A stretch of 64,000 nt of DNA from Pedobacter nutrimenti (GCF_003208655.1 NZ_QKLU01000001.1:744001-808000); one strand, 5' to 3'; shown: positions 42,607 through 51,750, counted from the first letter of the stretch. The notes: generated by a model not told the origin, from the sequence alone. Numbers and translations: made by a program.

Positions 42607-43641
42607 ATGAACATAAAGCCTTTCGTGAACGGGAACTATACAACAGTGGATGCCTATAATGCCGTTAAACAAATAAAACATAAAATCATTGCACACGGTG
42701 GAGCAGTCGTTTTAATGGACGAACGCCCAATAGGGCTAATTACCGCAAACGACATCATTACCAACAACTACAATCTGGTTATTGATTGTTTATCCGAAAA
42801 GCCAAAAGTAAGCCCGCGGGACACCGTTCCGCAGGTACTCCAAATGATGCAGCGCAGCGGAAGCGATACTCTGGCAGTTTATGAAGATGATCTTTTGATT
42901 GGTACGATCTATAAAAATGACATGACCAGTCATCTGATCGAATCTATTGAACTCAGCAATGTAAACATCCAGGATGTGGCTCATGACCTGAGGACGCCCA
43001 TTGCCAATATGATGGGTATTATTAATATTCTGGAAGACAGCCTGGAAGGATCCGATGACCAGGAACTGATTTCCTCAGCAAAAGCAGCTTATGTAAATGC
43101 CAGCAACCTGATCAATGAATTGCTTAAACCCCGGCAAAGTACCGAACAATCCGATCAGGGTGAAACCATAGAAATTGTATCCTTATTAAAAGAATGCATT
43201 GCCGACATACAAATTAGTGTACTGAATAAAAGCATTGAAATGGAGGTCTTGCTTCCTTCAGAAGAAATCTTTTCTTTTGGACAAGCTCAAACCGTTAGAA
43301 GGGCTATAGACAATATTTTGACCAATGCTTTAAAATTCACCAGGGAACAGGGAAAAATCTGCATCAAAGCAAGCCCTGAAGACGGTTATTGCCTGGTCAG
43401 TATTTCAGATAATGGCATTGGGATCCCTGACAAATTTAAGCCTTTTCTTTTCCAGCGGTATACCACCGCCAAACGCGCCGGAACATCAGGAGAACAAACT
43501 ACAGGCATGGGCTTGCACATTACCAAAAATATTTGTGAACAGTATGGAATAGAGTTAGATTTTAAAAGTACCGAGTCTGAAGGCACCACTTTTTATTTAA
43601 GGTTTGCCCTGGCTGATAAAGGTAAAATAACTTATATCTGA
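42607..43641 (+). CDS. Cytoplasmic histidine kinase with N-terminal CBS-like pair
   Basis: Soluble kinase. Residues about 1-120 contain two CBS-type repeats (AVVLMDERPIGLITANDII and TLAVYEDDLLIGTIYKNDMTS), which usually bind adenosine nucleotides. Then a HisKA domain (VNIQDVAHDLRTPIANMMGIINIL, with phospho-His) and an HATPase domain (IDNILTNALKFTREQG, DNGIGIPDKFKPFLFQ, GMGLHITKNICEQYG). No membrane segment. A CBS pair in a histidine kinase is uncommon. The ATG at 42607 follows the upstream stop directly. No response regulator nearby. Confidence 0.88.
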   Translation: MNIKPFVNGNYTTVDAYNAVKQIKHKIIAHGGAVVLMDERPIGLITANDIITNNYNLVIDCLSEKPKVSPRDTVPQVLQMMQRSGSDTLAVYEDDLLIGTIYKNDMTSHLIESIELSNVNIQDVAHDLRTPIANMMGIINILEDSLEGSDDQELISSAKAAYVNASNLINELLKPRQSTEQSDQGETIEIVSLLKECIADIQISVLNKSIEMEVLLPSEEIFSFGQAQTVRRAIDNILTNALKFTREQGKICIKASPEDGYCLVSISDNGIGIPDKFKPFLFQRYTTAKRAGTSGEQTTGMGLHITKNICEQYGIELDFKSTESEGTTFYLRFALADKGKITYI

Positions 43642-43648
43642 TCCAAAA

Positions 43649-44038
43649 TTAAATTCCCAGATCCTTTGATTGCTTTCTTGAATCGTAAAGCAACTGAACC
43701 AAATCGTCCAGCTTATTCAAAATAAGCAGGGCGATTCCGTATCTATCGTAATTGTCAGAAGCCATGTCCCCTTCTTGCTCAGAAGCAATTCTTTGACGAA
43801 TCTGTTGCACAAGTACTATGGCATTGGTTCTCATTCTTAAAAGATCAGCCATCATTTCTCCTGGCGATTCCTTTAGTTCCTTCGGATGAATGATCAATTC
43901 AAAAACCTCATTGGAAAGGCACCTATAAGCATGTTCTACTTCAAGATCCGCATTTTCAAATGTGGGCGCATTTTTATCTCCGAGTATATAAATCAATGAG
44001 TCAAATAATTGAATCCCATTCTCTAAATTTTCATCCAT
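43649..44038 (-). CDS. Small acidic protein, paralogue 1
   Basis: 129-residue soluble, helical, acidic protein. Its middle (DLEVEHAYRCLSNEVFELII) aligns with DPEIESAY-like text in the 44176-44532 protein, and DLLRMRTNAIVLVQQIR aligns with DLLRLLEEANEVMTFFK. No known family. Convergent with the CBS-kinase. Confidence 0.65.
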   Translation of the reverse strand: MDENLENGIQLFDSLIYILGDKNAPTFENADLEVEHAYRCLSNEVFELIIHPKELKESPGEMMADLLRMRTNAIVLVQQIRQRIASEQEGDMASDNYDRYGIALLILNKLDDLVQLLYDSRKQSKDLGI

Positions 44039-44175
44039 GGTAATTAATTATATAGGGTGATATTTATAAAGTGGAAATGTACTACATTTTACATTATAGG
44101 GAAAAAAATCTCCAATGCGAAAATATAAATTTGATCAAAAAAATGAATTTCCCCCTAAATGAATACGAAAGAAGA

Positions 44176-44532
44176 TCAGAGCGTTTCTGTAGAAGGGACG
44201 CCCTCAAAGTCGTCCAGAAAGTCAAATATCATTTGCAGTTTGCAAAAAATGATATCTGCAATAAAATAACGCTCCGGATTGGTAAATTTAAAGAAGGTCA
44301 TGACCTCGTTGGCTTCTTCCAGCAAACGAAGCAGATCCCTTTTAATAATGGTATGTACTTTAAGGGATTTTTTTTCATCCTCCAGAATGCCCTGAAAAAT
44401 TAAATCGGTTAAGGCTTTGTAAGCTGACTCTATTTCAGGTTCCGTTTCTTCAATTAATGATCCCTGTTGCCCACCGATAAAATGCAGCATTGAGCCAAAC
44501 CTGTTCAAAGTATAAGATAACTCCTCATTCAT
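44176..44532 (-). CDS. Small acidic protein, paralogue 2
   Basis: 118 residues, helical and acidic; start MNEELSYTLNRFGSMLHFIGG. It is a diverged copy of the 43649-44038 protein: matching pattern E.(D/E).E(V/I)E.AY..L....F and the DLLR block. The two lie in tandem with 137 bp between them. The role is unknown; the pair may interact, which is a guess. Confidence 0.65.
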   Translation of the reverse strand: MNEELSYTLNRFGSMLHFIGGQQGSLIEETEPEIESAYKALTDLIFQGILEDEKKSLKVHTIIKRDLLRLLEEANEVMTFFKFTNPERYFIADIIFCKLQMIFDFLDDFEGVPSTETL

Positions 44533-44836
44533 ATTAAAATCTCATTTTAAAGATGTTCACGTTGCATAAGCTCTATCCCTTCAACTGAAATCTGAAACTT
44601 TGACGTCAGTTTTATCAATTCGTTTAATCAATCATCAAAAAAATGTTAACCATGTTCTCGACCTAAAACGTTTTTTTTTAACACCAGACGATTTTAGCCT
44701 ATAGATCTGCATCATCAAAATATAAGTAAAAGCCAATACAAGAATAGTGCTTACCGCTCAAAAAAAGATGCCTATTAAGCAGTTTTTTTTCCAAACAGAA
44801 TATAAATAATAATATTCACATAATAAAATCAAAAAT

Positions 44837-44846
44837 CAAACGTTTG
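44837..44846. promoter_or_regulatory. Distant LacI-type operator CAAACGTTTG
   Basis: Same 10-bp palindrome as upstream of susC, with the extended context TCAAACGTTTGCGTT. It lies 62 bp before the membrane-protein gene at 44908, in the 375-bp gap 44533-44907. The rest of that gap is A/T-rich with no gene recognised. Confidence 0.55.
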
Positions 44847-44907
44847 CGTTCTTCTTGTCACCACTTAAGTACATCAAAATCAATATCATTGCAGTATTAA
44901 TTGCTGC

Positions 44908-45405
44908 ATGAATTACAAATTGTCACCTAAAGGAATTACCCGGTCTTGCAGATGGATTATCCTCATCGCTGTACTATCCCTACCGTTTTTCATTATCGGC
45001 TTATTGGCTCCTGGCAACAAGATTGTCCTGGCTACTCTTTTTATATTGTTACTGCTTATCGTACCGCAAATTTTTATCATCATGCAATACATTAGCGTTA
45101 CAACCTATACAGAACTTGAAATTGACTACGCAGAACAAAAAATGATCATCTCCTCAAAAAATGATCAGACTATTAAAGATTTTGCCGCAATACAATCTGT
45201 TCAGTTTTACAAACCAACAGTATCTGCTTACCGACTTTCTGCCGTATTGCTGCTTTGCACCCACCTTTATTATTACAAAATAGATTTTAAAGAAGAAAGT
45301 TATTACCTCACCAGCCTGCTAAGTCCAGATCTGATGTTGGATCCCGAAGGACCACTTTATGATAAAATGGTTGTTGTCGAAACCCAATATGCTTCCATAA
45401 AATAA
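44908..45405 (+). CDS. Small membrane protein with two helices and a C-terminal soluble domain
   Basis: 165 residues: two hydrophobic helices (WIILIAVLSLPFFIIGLLA and IVLATLFILLLLIVPQIFIIM), then a PH-like beta domain (TYTELEIDYAEQKMIISSKNDQTIKDFAAIQSVQFY). No recognised family. Preceded by the LacI-type operator, so it may belong to the glycan regulon. Confidence 0.7.
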   Translation: MNYKLSPKGITRSCRWIILIAVLSLPFFIIGLLAPGNKIVLATLFILLLLIVPQIFIIMQYISVTTYTELEIDYAEQKMIISSKNDQTIKDFAAIQSVQFYKPTVSAYRLSAVLLLCTHLYYYKIDFKEESYYLTSLLSPDLMLDPEGPLYDKMVVVETQYASIK

Positions 45406-45461
45406 ACTGTAACTTTTTAGGTTTTTTTCCGTTTAACTATAAACCAAATTAAACGCGACAT

Positions 45462-45866
45462 ATGAAAACTTATTTAAGCCTGTTTCTTTTCGCCATCATC
45501 ATTTCCTTTAGCAGTTGCAGCAAATCCCTGATTAATGATAAACTTAGTGGAAACTGGGAACTTCGTCACATTAAAGGCATACAAGTAGCTCATGTTTCTC
45601 CCGATTTTGCGCCGGGAAATGGCAACCTGATTAAATTTACAGGTAAGACTTTTGAAAAGTACAATGATGGAAAATTAAGTTCCAAAGGCACATACGCAGT
45701 ACAGGAAGAAAAAAAAGAAATCAATAATGAACAGGTGAGTTATAGCATTGTTTACAATAATGACATGGGCACTAAGGAATTTTTCAACCTCGAAAACGGA
45801 AAGTTAACCTTATACGTCGGCGAAATTGCAGCTGATGGATATCAAAGTACCTATCAAAAACTATAA
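45462..45866 (+). CDS. Lipocalin-like lipoprotein
   Basis: 134 residues with a lipoprotein signal ending in IISFSSCS and a beta-strand-rich body of the small lipocalin type (LSGNWELRHIKGIQV..., NLIKFTGKTFEKYNDGKLSSKGTYAV, GYQSTYQKL). Probably sits in the periplasm or outer membrane. Function unknown. Starts 56 bp after the preceding membrane-protein gene and may share its transcript. Confidence 0.75.
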   Translation: MKTYLSLFLFAIIISFSSCSKSLINDKLSGNWELRHIKGIQVAHVSPDFAPGNGNLIKFTGKTFEKYNDGKLSSKGTYAVQEEKKEINNEQVSYSIVYNNDMGTKEFFNLENGKLTLYVGEIAADGYQSTYQKL

Positions 45867-45876
45867 ATACATCTGT

Positions 45877-46512
45877 CTAGTTTTTTTTCACCGCCGCAAC
45901 AATGTCTTCGGAGACCACAGGACCTCCATGCCCTAAAATTTCCCGGCTGCCAATAGATTCAGGAGGTTCCCCTCCCCAGACCGTATCTCTTTTTACTACT
46001 TTTTTTTCCGGAAGTTTCACATAAATAAGGGCAACAAAATCTCTGTATCCGATCCGCCGGTTCCTATTATTTTCATCGGTATAAAACTTCGATTCTATTT
46101 GCCCGGAACGCTGTAAAATAATCCCATCCAGTTTTTTCTCTTTCAAAAAACCACTGGTACCCAGTTTTTCATTGATTTTGATGTCATAAATTGCATTAAA
46201 TGGAATATTGGCAGCCCCTTTTATCCCATCATGTAAAAACAAAAATTTCAAAAAAGCCTTTTTCATGGGCTCCTGTACGGGCATCTTAACATAATCATCA
46301 AAGGACAATATCCCGGAACCGAAAACCGGTCCTTTTAGCATTTGCTGAATGTCTTTATCCAGTGAATTGGTAATGGCAATTTCTTCTTCCTGGAGCTCCC
46401 AAATGTTGTTGATCCTATTGGTAATAAAAAAATACAGGCCGGAAAAAAATAAAATAAAAGCGAAAACAATAATGATCAGCCTCTTGTGCTTTTCTATAAG
46501 GGATTCTGGCAT
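45877..46512 (-). CDS. Hypothetical protein with one N-terminal membrane segment
   Basis: 211 residues: a short basic N-terminus, a membrane anchor (LIIIVFAFILFFSGLYFFI), and a periplasmic domain (KFYTDENNRNRRIGYRDFVALIYVKLPEKK). No family recognised. Convergent with the lipocalin-like gene, with 10 bp between them. Confidence 0.65.
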   Translation of the reverse strand: MPESLIEKHKRLIIIVFAFILFFSGLYFFITNRINNIWELQEEEIAITNSLDKDIQQMLKGPVFGSGILSFDDYVKMPVQEPMKKAFLKFLFLHDGIKGAANIPFNAIYDIKINEKLGTSGFLKEKKLDGIILQRSGQIESKFYTDENNRNRRIGYRDFVALIYVKLPEKKVVKRDTVWGGEPPESIGSREILGHGGPVVSEDIVAAVKKN

Positions 46513-46601
46513 AAAAAGATATGTGGTGCTTACTTAAGTAACGATCGAAAACGAAAATTCTGTTTTAAGTTAAGATAAATTTTCTTTTTTTTACCAAAAA
46601 A

Positions 46602-46630
46602 GGCGGAATCGTTATCCAACAAATTCCGCC
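46602..46630 (-). terminator. Terminator after TetR gene
   Basis: GGCGGAAT and ATTCCGCC arms with a 13-base loop, followed on the minus strand by six T and more T-rich sequence. Confidence 0.75.
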
Positions 46631-46671
46631 CTAACCAAACGCAAACCACGCGTATATTTTTGTTTGAAAAA

Positions 46672-47301
46672 TTACTTATTCCATGCCCAACCAATAATCT
46701 GATCAATGGTCCGTAAAACTTCATCGCAATCCTTTTGTGTATTGATGTCCAGGTTACAGACCGTACTCTTATTGACCCCCGCATGCAGTGCCAAATAATA
46801 AGTACCGCCCAAAAGCAAAGCCATTACTGCCCTAAAATTCACCGACCGGTCCTTAAAAGAAGGGTCAGTGAGCTTAAGCAGCTTTTCTCCTTCCACCTCT
46901 CTTTGTTCAGTCACCCCTCTCATTAGAGCACTATCTTCAGAAATTTGCCATAAAATAATCTTCTGCACCTCCTGGTCCTGTTTTAAAAGCATCAGGTTTT
47001 CCTGCATCATCTCGGTAAACATCTGTTGTACCAGTTCGGGTTTTGCCTGTTCATCTAAATGAAAACGTTCAAAAAATGAAGTCCAGTAATCCTTTTCCTT
47101 AATGTATGCCTTCTGCAAATCGAGCAGGCCATTAAAATGGTAACGGATCAACTTTTTATCCTTACCAACCCAACGGGCGATTTCATTGGTTCTTAAACTA
47201 CTAAAGCCTTTTTTTCGTAAAATAGAACCGACGGCATCCAGAAGAAGCCTTTTGGTCGCCTCACTATCTCTGACCCTTATTTTCTTTTTAAGCCTCGGCA
47301 T
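46672..47301 (-). CDS. TetR-family regulator
   Basis: 209 residues with a TetR HTH at about 15-60 (TKRLLLDAVGSILRKKGFSSLRTNEIARWVGKDKKLIRYHFNGL) and an alpha-helical ligand domain. It overlaps the upstream synthase gene by 14 bp, so both are translated together and this regulator probably controls that operon. A site like TACCCCATGTGGGGAA at 48656 upstream of the synthase is a possible operator. Ligand unknown. Confidence 0.9.
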   Translation of the reverse strand: MPRLKKKIRVRDSEATKRLLLDAVGSILRKKGFSSLRTNEIARWVGKDKKLIRYHFNGLLDLQKAYIKEKDYWTSFFERFHLDEQAKPELVQQMFTEMMQENLMLLKQDQEVQKIILWQISEDSALMRGVTEQREVEGEKLLKLTDPSFKDRSVNFRAVMALLLGGTYYLALHAGVNKSTVCNLDINTQKDCDEVLRTIDQIIGWAWNK

Positions 47302-48544
47302 GTAAACCCGCTTTAGCCTTTACCCACTCCCATGCATTCAATACCGTATCGAGCTGCTCCTGTGTGTGTGTTGCCATTAAACTCATACGAATACGCGCAT
47401 CTTTACGGGATACTGCCGGGTAATTGATCTGGTTGGTATACACCCCTGCATCCATTAGCAAACGGCAAATTTCGGCGTTTCTGGTAATGTCCCCTATTTT
47501 TACCGGTATAATGGCAGAGGCCGAGGTACCAATATCCAATCCTAAAGAAAGCAGCCCGTTTTTCAGGTAAGCCGTATTTTCACGAAGCTTTTCCATCCAG
47601 TGCGGCTCCTCATCTATCAGGTCTATGGCTTGTAAAATGCACATAGAGGCTGGCGTAGAGGTCGAAGAAAACAAATGCTGGCGTGCCTGAAACTTTAAAA
47701 AATTAATCAGTTTTGGACTGGCCACCACATAACCACCTATATGGCCAAGGGCTTTACTGAAGGTTCCCGTTATAATGTCCACCTGCTGATAAAGGTCATA
47801 CAGTTCAATAACTCCCCTTCCTGTTTTTCCAATCACACCCGTACCATGTGCGTCGTCCATAGCCAAATATGCATCATAATGTCTGCACAGTTCAACAATT
47901 TTATCCAGGGGCGCCAAATCTCCATCCTGTGAATATACCCCGTCAATAATCACCATTCGGGTCCTGTAGCGGTCTTTAGAGCTTTGCAATATCCTTTCCA
48001 GCGCTTCCATATTGTTGTGCGGAAAAGATTTCACATTGGTTAACTGACAACCCTCATATACACTTGCATGCACCGACATATCCAGTATGGCCAGGTCTTC
48101 TTTTTTTAACAGACACTGAAAAGTTGCACTATTGGCCGTATAACCGGTCGTATATATAATGGCACTTTCTCTTTGAAAAAAGCCGGCAATTTTTTGCTCC
48201 AGCTCCTGATGAAAAGAAAAATGTCCGCCAATTGCCGGAGAAGCACCGGCGCCAGACCCAAAACGTTCAATACCTCTTATTGCAGCGGCCTTCATTTTGG
48301 GATGCTGGGTAAAACCCAGATAGTCATTGGATACCAGGCTCACATAGCGCTGATCAAATTTACCCGGAACTTTTAATTCAATTTCCGGTCCGCAACCGGA
48401 CAGGCTTTCAAACCTGTAATTCATGTGCCCTTTTTCACGCAGCTGTTCTGAATAATCATTAAACAGTTCGGCCCACTGGTAAGGGTCCAAACCCGGAATG
48501 TTTTCAAAATCTTTAAAACTTGCGTTGTCAAAATTGATTTTCAT
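47288..48544 (-). CDS. Alpha-oxoamine synthase (serine palmitoyltransferase/KBL/BioF-type)
   Basis: PLP-dependent enzyme that condenses an amino acid with an acyl-CoA or acyl-ACP. The ATG at 48544 gives 418 residues. His159 (MSVHASVYEG), Asp230/His233 (AMDDAHGTG) and the PLP Lys264 (GTFSKALGHIGGYV) are in place and close in number to the well-studied Sphingomonas serine palmitoyltransferase residues. The variant GTFSKALGHIGG differs from the usual SPT GTFSKS-SLGG, so substrate is unsure: a sphingoid base precursor, 2-amino-3-ketobutyrate or a related signal are all possible. Overlaps a TetR gene. Confidence 0.88.
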   Translation of the reverse strand: MKINFDNASFKDFENIPGLDPYQWAELFNDYSEQLREKGHMNYRFESLSGCGPEIELKVPGKFDQRYVSLVSNDYLGFTQHPKMKAAAIRGIERFGSGAGASPAIGGHFSFHQELEQKIAGFFQRESAIIYTTGYTANSATFQCLLKKEDLAILDMSVHASVYEGCQLTNVKSFPHNNMEALERILQSSKDRYRTRMVIIDGVYSQDGDLAPLDKIVELCRHYDAYLAMDDAHGTGVIGKTGRGVIELYDLYQQVDIITGTFSKALGHIGGYVVASPKLINFLKFQARQHLFSSTSTPASMCILQAIDLIDEEPHWMEKLRENTAYLKNGLLSLGLDIGTSASAIIPVKIGDITRNAEICRLLMDAGVYTNQINYPAVSRKDARIRMSLMATHTQEQLDTVLNAWEWVKAKAGLHAEA

Positions 48545-49051
48545 TAGATGTATATGTTTTCCTATGTCTATGTTATTTTTTGCACTCAAAACGCCCTTAA
48601 CAACTACTTTTTAACCCTTCATCACCTGTTTGTTACAAAGCTAACTGTAATTAGTACCCCATGTGGGGAATTAATGTCCAAAAAACAATTACAAGCTGAT
48701 TATTTCCTAAAAAGTCTTCCATACCTATTAAAAGTCGGTATTTTTTCAGGTCATGGAGGTAGGCCCCTAAGCATTTATGGCAAATTAATGACCCATTTAA
48801 GTTTTTTTAAATGGAACGTAAAATTGCGGGGGTTTTCCCGATGAGGAAAAAAAAGAAAATCCGGATGATCATCAGGATGACGCAAACCGAAGGGCAGTGC
48901 CGGAAACTGGTTCTGTTTATACATAGAACGTAATATAAATATTGGGATGATGAATCGTAAAATTCAATTTAATGTACCAATAATTTTGTAAAACAGAAAA
49001 ACAAAAAAATTTAATGACGATTAGATTAGAAAAAACAATATGACCTTTATT
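48545..49051. other. 507-bp intergenic region with an inverted repeat
   Basis: The only clear element is CCCCATGTGGGG at 48657-48668 (arms CCCCA/TGGGG), flanked by TTA and TAA in inverted order, 113 bp before the synthase start; it could be the TetR operator. A 49-residue frame at 48775-48924 (minus) is listed separately. The rest is A/T-rich with no recognisable gene. Confidence 0.4.
48775..48924 (-). CDS. Possible small protein (49 residues)
   Basis: ATG to TAA: MYKQNQFPALPFGLRHPDDH... ending LKWVINLP; rich in Pro, His and Phe. No family, no promoter recognised. It could be chance in a noncoding region. Confidence 0.25.
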   Translation of the reverse strand: MYKQNQFPALPFGLRHPDDHPDFLFFPHRENPRNFTFHLKKLKWVINLP

Positions 49052-49345
49052 TTACAGGGCTTCGAGTTTAGCATAACCGATTCTGTACAAAGCCAGCATA
49101 TCCTGAAGCGTAATTTTAGCAATACAATCGTAGCTTTCAAAAGCAAAAAAATTCATAAAAGCGGCAAGTGAATAAAAATTGGCCTGCAACTGGATCCGCT
49201 GGGGGTAATCATCTTCATTTCTAAGCAAAACGGACATTTCTACCAGCGCGCTTTCATGAAGTACAATTTCCACCCCTTCCTTTGTTACAATATGATTCCC
49301 AAATTCCCAGAAGTAATTTTCAAGTGCTGTGTCGGTATATTTCAT
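49052..49345 (-). CDS. Hypothetical protein
   Basis: 97 residues, soluble, no signal peptide (MKYTDTALENYFWEFGNHIVTKEGVEIVLHES...), with an alpha-helical C-terminus (AKITLQDMLALYRIGYAKLEAL). No family recognised. Monocistronic. Confidence 0.55.
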   Translation of the reverse strand: MKYTDTALENYFWEFGNHIVTKEGVEIVLHESALVEMSVLLRNEDDYPQRIQLQANFYSLAAFMNFFAFESYDCIAKITLQDMLALYRIGYAKLEAL

Positions 49346-49473
49346 TTAGGCTTGTTTGGTGACCAGAGGAGCACCTAACATTTAAGCACCCTCCTTTTTG
49401 TAATGGAAAGCTGTTAACACTTTGGTAGTAGTTCGCTAATTATCGTATATTCAAGCCATAAACCACAACCAGT

Positions 49474-49926
49474 ATGAAACTCTTTTCTTTTTTAATGCTG
49501 CTCCTTTTCACCAGCGCGTTAAAAGTCTGTGCCCAAAATGCCCAGGACACGCTCGACATCAAAAAAGTAGCCCTTGCTTACATTGAGTCTCAACACAAGC
49601 CAAATCCTAAACAGATGGAGGATGCTTTACACCCCAGGGTGGTCAAAAGGTCTGTGTTTAAAAACAAAAAAGCCAATAAGGACTACGTTTCAGAATATTC
49701 GGCCGAAAACCTGGTTATCCTGGCCCAGACCTATAATACAAATGGCGATAAATTTCCAAAAAGCCCTAAAAAGGAAGTTAAACTACTGGATGTATCCGCA
49801 CTGACTGCATCCGTTAAACTCCTTGCAGACGATTGGTTTGACTATATGCACATCGTAAAAGTCAATGGAGAGTGGAAAATTATCAATGTATTGTGGCAAT
49901 ACAATAAAATAGCAGAACATCAATAA
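49474..49926 (+). CDS. Exported NTF2-like (lumazine-binding-type) protein
   Basis: 150 residues with signal peptide (FLMLLLFTSALKVCAQ) and an NTF2-like cone fold (VALAYIESQHKPNPKQMEDALHPRVVKR, AENLVILAQTY, SVKLLADDWFDYMHIVKVNGEWKIINVLW), as in the Lumazine_bd_2/putative lumazine-binding family. No catalytic residues can be assigned. Monocistronic. Confidence 0.85.
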   Translation: MKLFSFLMLLLFTSALKVCAQNAQDTLDIKKVALAYIESQHKPNPKQMEDALHPRVVKRSVFKNKKANKDYVSEYSAENLVILAQTYNTNGDKFPKSPKKEVKLLDVSALTASVKLLADDWFDYMHIVKVNGEWKIINVLWQYNKIAEHQ

Positions 49927-50199
49927 CGACCGTCGTTTCTGTGGTCCTGCAGCAATTCTCTCGAGTTTCATGCTTTCCATTAGGCCGTTGTTGTTCCTGT
50001 TTTTTTTTAAAACTTACCTCCTATAAGTAAGGTCACATAACAAAATCTAAATGAGTTATTTCCATTAAAAAAACAAATACCTCAAATAAGTTAATATAAT
50101 CAACATCTAAAGGAGGTATATTCTATAAAATCACTTCAGAATAACAGCGCATTCAACCATTATCTTATTTATCTTTCAAGTTAAATATGGATGGCCGCT

Positions 50200-51750
50200 T
50201 CATTTTTCATGCCGGTCTACAGGTAAACGATCTTCCCGGTTGGCAATTTCCCAGGCATCATAAAAAACAAGCGTTAATCTTTTGCTCATTAGACCGTAGC
50301 TAATTTTGTCTGGGGTGTCGCTCACCTGATGGTAGTCTTTGTTAATGCCATCAAAAAAGAACACAATAGGAATGTTATTTTTGGCAAAGTTATAATGATC
50401 TGAACGGTAATAAATCTTTTCAGGGTCCGCCGGATCATTGTATTTGTAATCCAGTGTAAGCTTTGTAATGGCCTGGTTATTTCCTTCATTAACTGGCCGC
50501 AAGGCAGAACTCAGTTTATTGTCACCTATAATATAAATGTAATTGCTGTCCAGAGGCGTATGCAAAGTATCCACCCGGCCAATCATATCGGTATTCAGAT
50601 CTGCAACGGTGTTGTTTAAAGGGTATACCGGATGTAAGGTATAATAATCAGACCCCCAAAGTCCTTGTTCTTCTCCCGAAACATTTAAAAAAAGAATACT
50701 ACGTCTGGGCCCTTTTCCGGCTGCTTTCGCTTCGCTAAACAGCCGCGCCAGTTCCATTACCGAGGCTGTACCCGAAGCATTATCATCCGCCCCAAAATAC
50801 GTCTGGTCAGCTCTTACACCCAAATGATCATAATGGGCCGATATAATTAACAATTCATCCTTTTTATCTGTCCCTGGCAAATAAGCCATTACATTACTCG
50901 ATTGCAGTTTTTCATGATGAATCTGTTGCCTTACAGCTACAGAAATCGTTTTTTCAAAACGAAGTGGAACAACCTGATCTGCCGACTTTATTAAAGTTTC
51001 AAACCAATTGCCCATAATGGCCTTTGCCATTGATTTGGAAATAAAATAGACATTTACCGAAGCCTTAGCGCCCACCGCACCTTCCCCGGTAGGCCGGATA
51101 GCAACAGACCCCGCAAATTTGTTTGGTGAAGCAGAAAAAGTAGTATCTATAATAAACACGGCCCTTGCCCCCAGTTGAGCTGCTGCCTGGGCCCTCAATT
51201 TTGCCCCGGCGCTGAAATTACCCCATCTTGATGGCTTCCTGACAGCTGGTTCTCCACCCATGACCAGTAAAATCTTATCCTTTGCATGTATAGTTGCCAA
51301 ATTGTTAAACAGGGAATCGGTGATACCATATCCAGCCCAGACAAGCGCCGATGCCACGAGCTGCTCTTGGTTATTTAGGGTTAAAGGAAAAGCAAAGTCC
51401 TTTTGGTACTTAAACTCCTGCCGACCGATTTTAATGCTGCTCTGCTCTACTGTATCTTTGATTAAAGGATAATCCTGGAAATAAAGGCCCTTATTTCCAG
51501 GGGCCAATCCGATTTGTTTGTAATAAGCGGCAATAAAACTGGCCGCTTTTGCCTGGCCCCTTGTTGCCGTTTCTCGGCCTTCCATATCTTTTGATGCAAG
51601 TATGTACAGGTTCTTTTTCAGGTTATTTGCGCTAATGGTCCCGGTGGGGTTCAGATTTTGCTTAGCTCTATTCTGCGCGGAAACCGAAAACGCACTTGCC
51701 AAAACGATACTGATTACAAGAAATGTTGCTGTCTTTTTTAAAATACCCAT
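50200..51750 (-). CDS. Exported M28-family zinc aminopeptidase
   Basis: Two-zinc aminopeptidase with signal peptide (ATFLVISIVLASAFSVSAQ, from ATG 51750) and a PA-type insert in the first half. Zinc and catalytic residues: ISAHYDHLG (His), GADDNASGTAS (bridging Asp), SGEEQGLWGSD (Glu pair), NTDMIGRVD (Asp) and RSDHYNFAKN (His). Length 516 residues is normal for this M28 subgroup. It follows an AraC gene with 118 bp between, so linkage is weak. Confidence 0.93.
   Translation of the reverse strand: MGILKKTATFLVISIVLASAFSVSAQNRAKQNLNPTGTISANNLKKNLYILASKDMEGRETATRGQAKAASFIAAYYKQIGLAPGNKGLYFQDYPLIKDTVEQSSIKIGRQEFKYQKDFAFPLTLNNQEQLVASALVWAGYGITDSLFNNLATIHAKDKILLVMGGEPAVRKPSRWGNFSAGAKLRAQAAAQLGARAVFIIDTTFSASPNKFAGSVAIRPTGEGAVGAKASVNVYFISKSMAKAIMGNWFETLIKSADQVVPLRFEKTISVAVRQQIHHEKLQSSNVMAYLPGTDKKDELLIISAHYDHLGVRADQTYFGADDNASGTASVMELARLFSEAKAAGKGPRRSILFLNVSGEEQGLWGSDYYTLHPVYPLNNTVADLNTDMIGRVDTLHTPLDSNYIYIIGDNKLSSALRPVNEGNNQAITKLTLDYKYNDPADPEKIYYRSDHYNFAKNNIPIVFFFDGINKDYHQVSDTPDKISYGLMSKRLTLVFYDAWEIANREDRLPVDRHEK

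Noticed and set aside
44071-44403. 110-codon plus-strand frame
   Set aside because: Antisense shadow of the real minus-strand gene at 44176-44532.
48548-48844. 98-codon plus-strand frame
   Set aside because: Low-complexity, no recognisable motif, overlaps the likely promoter region of the synthase gene.
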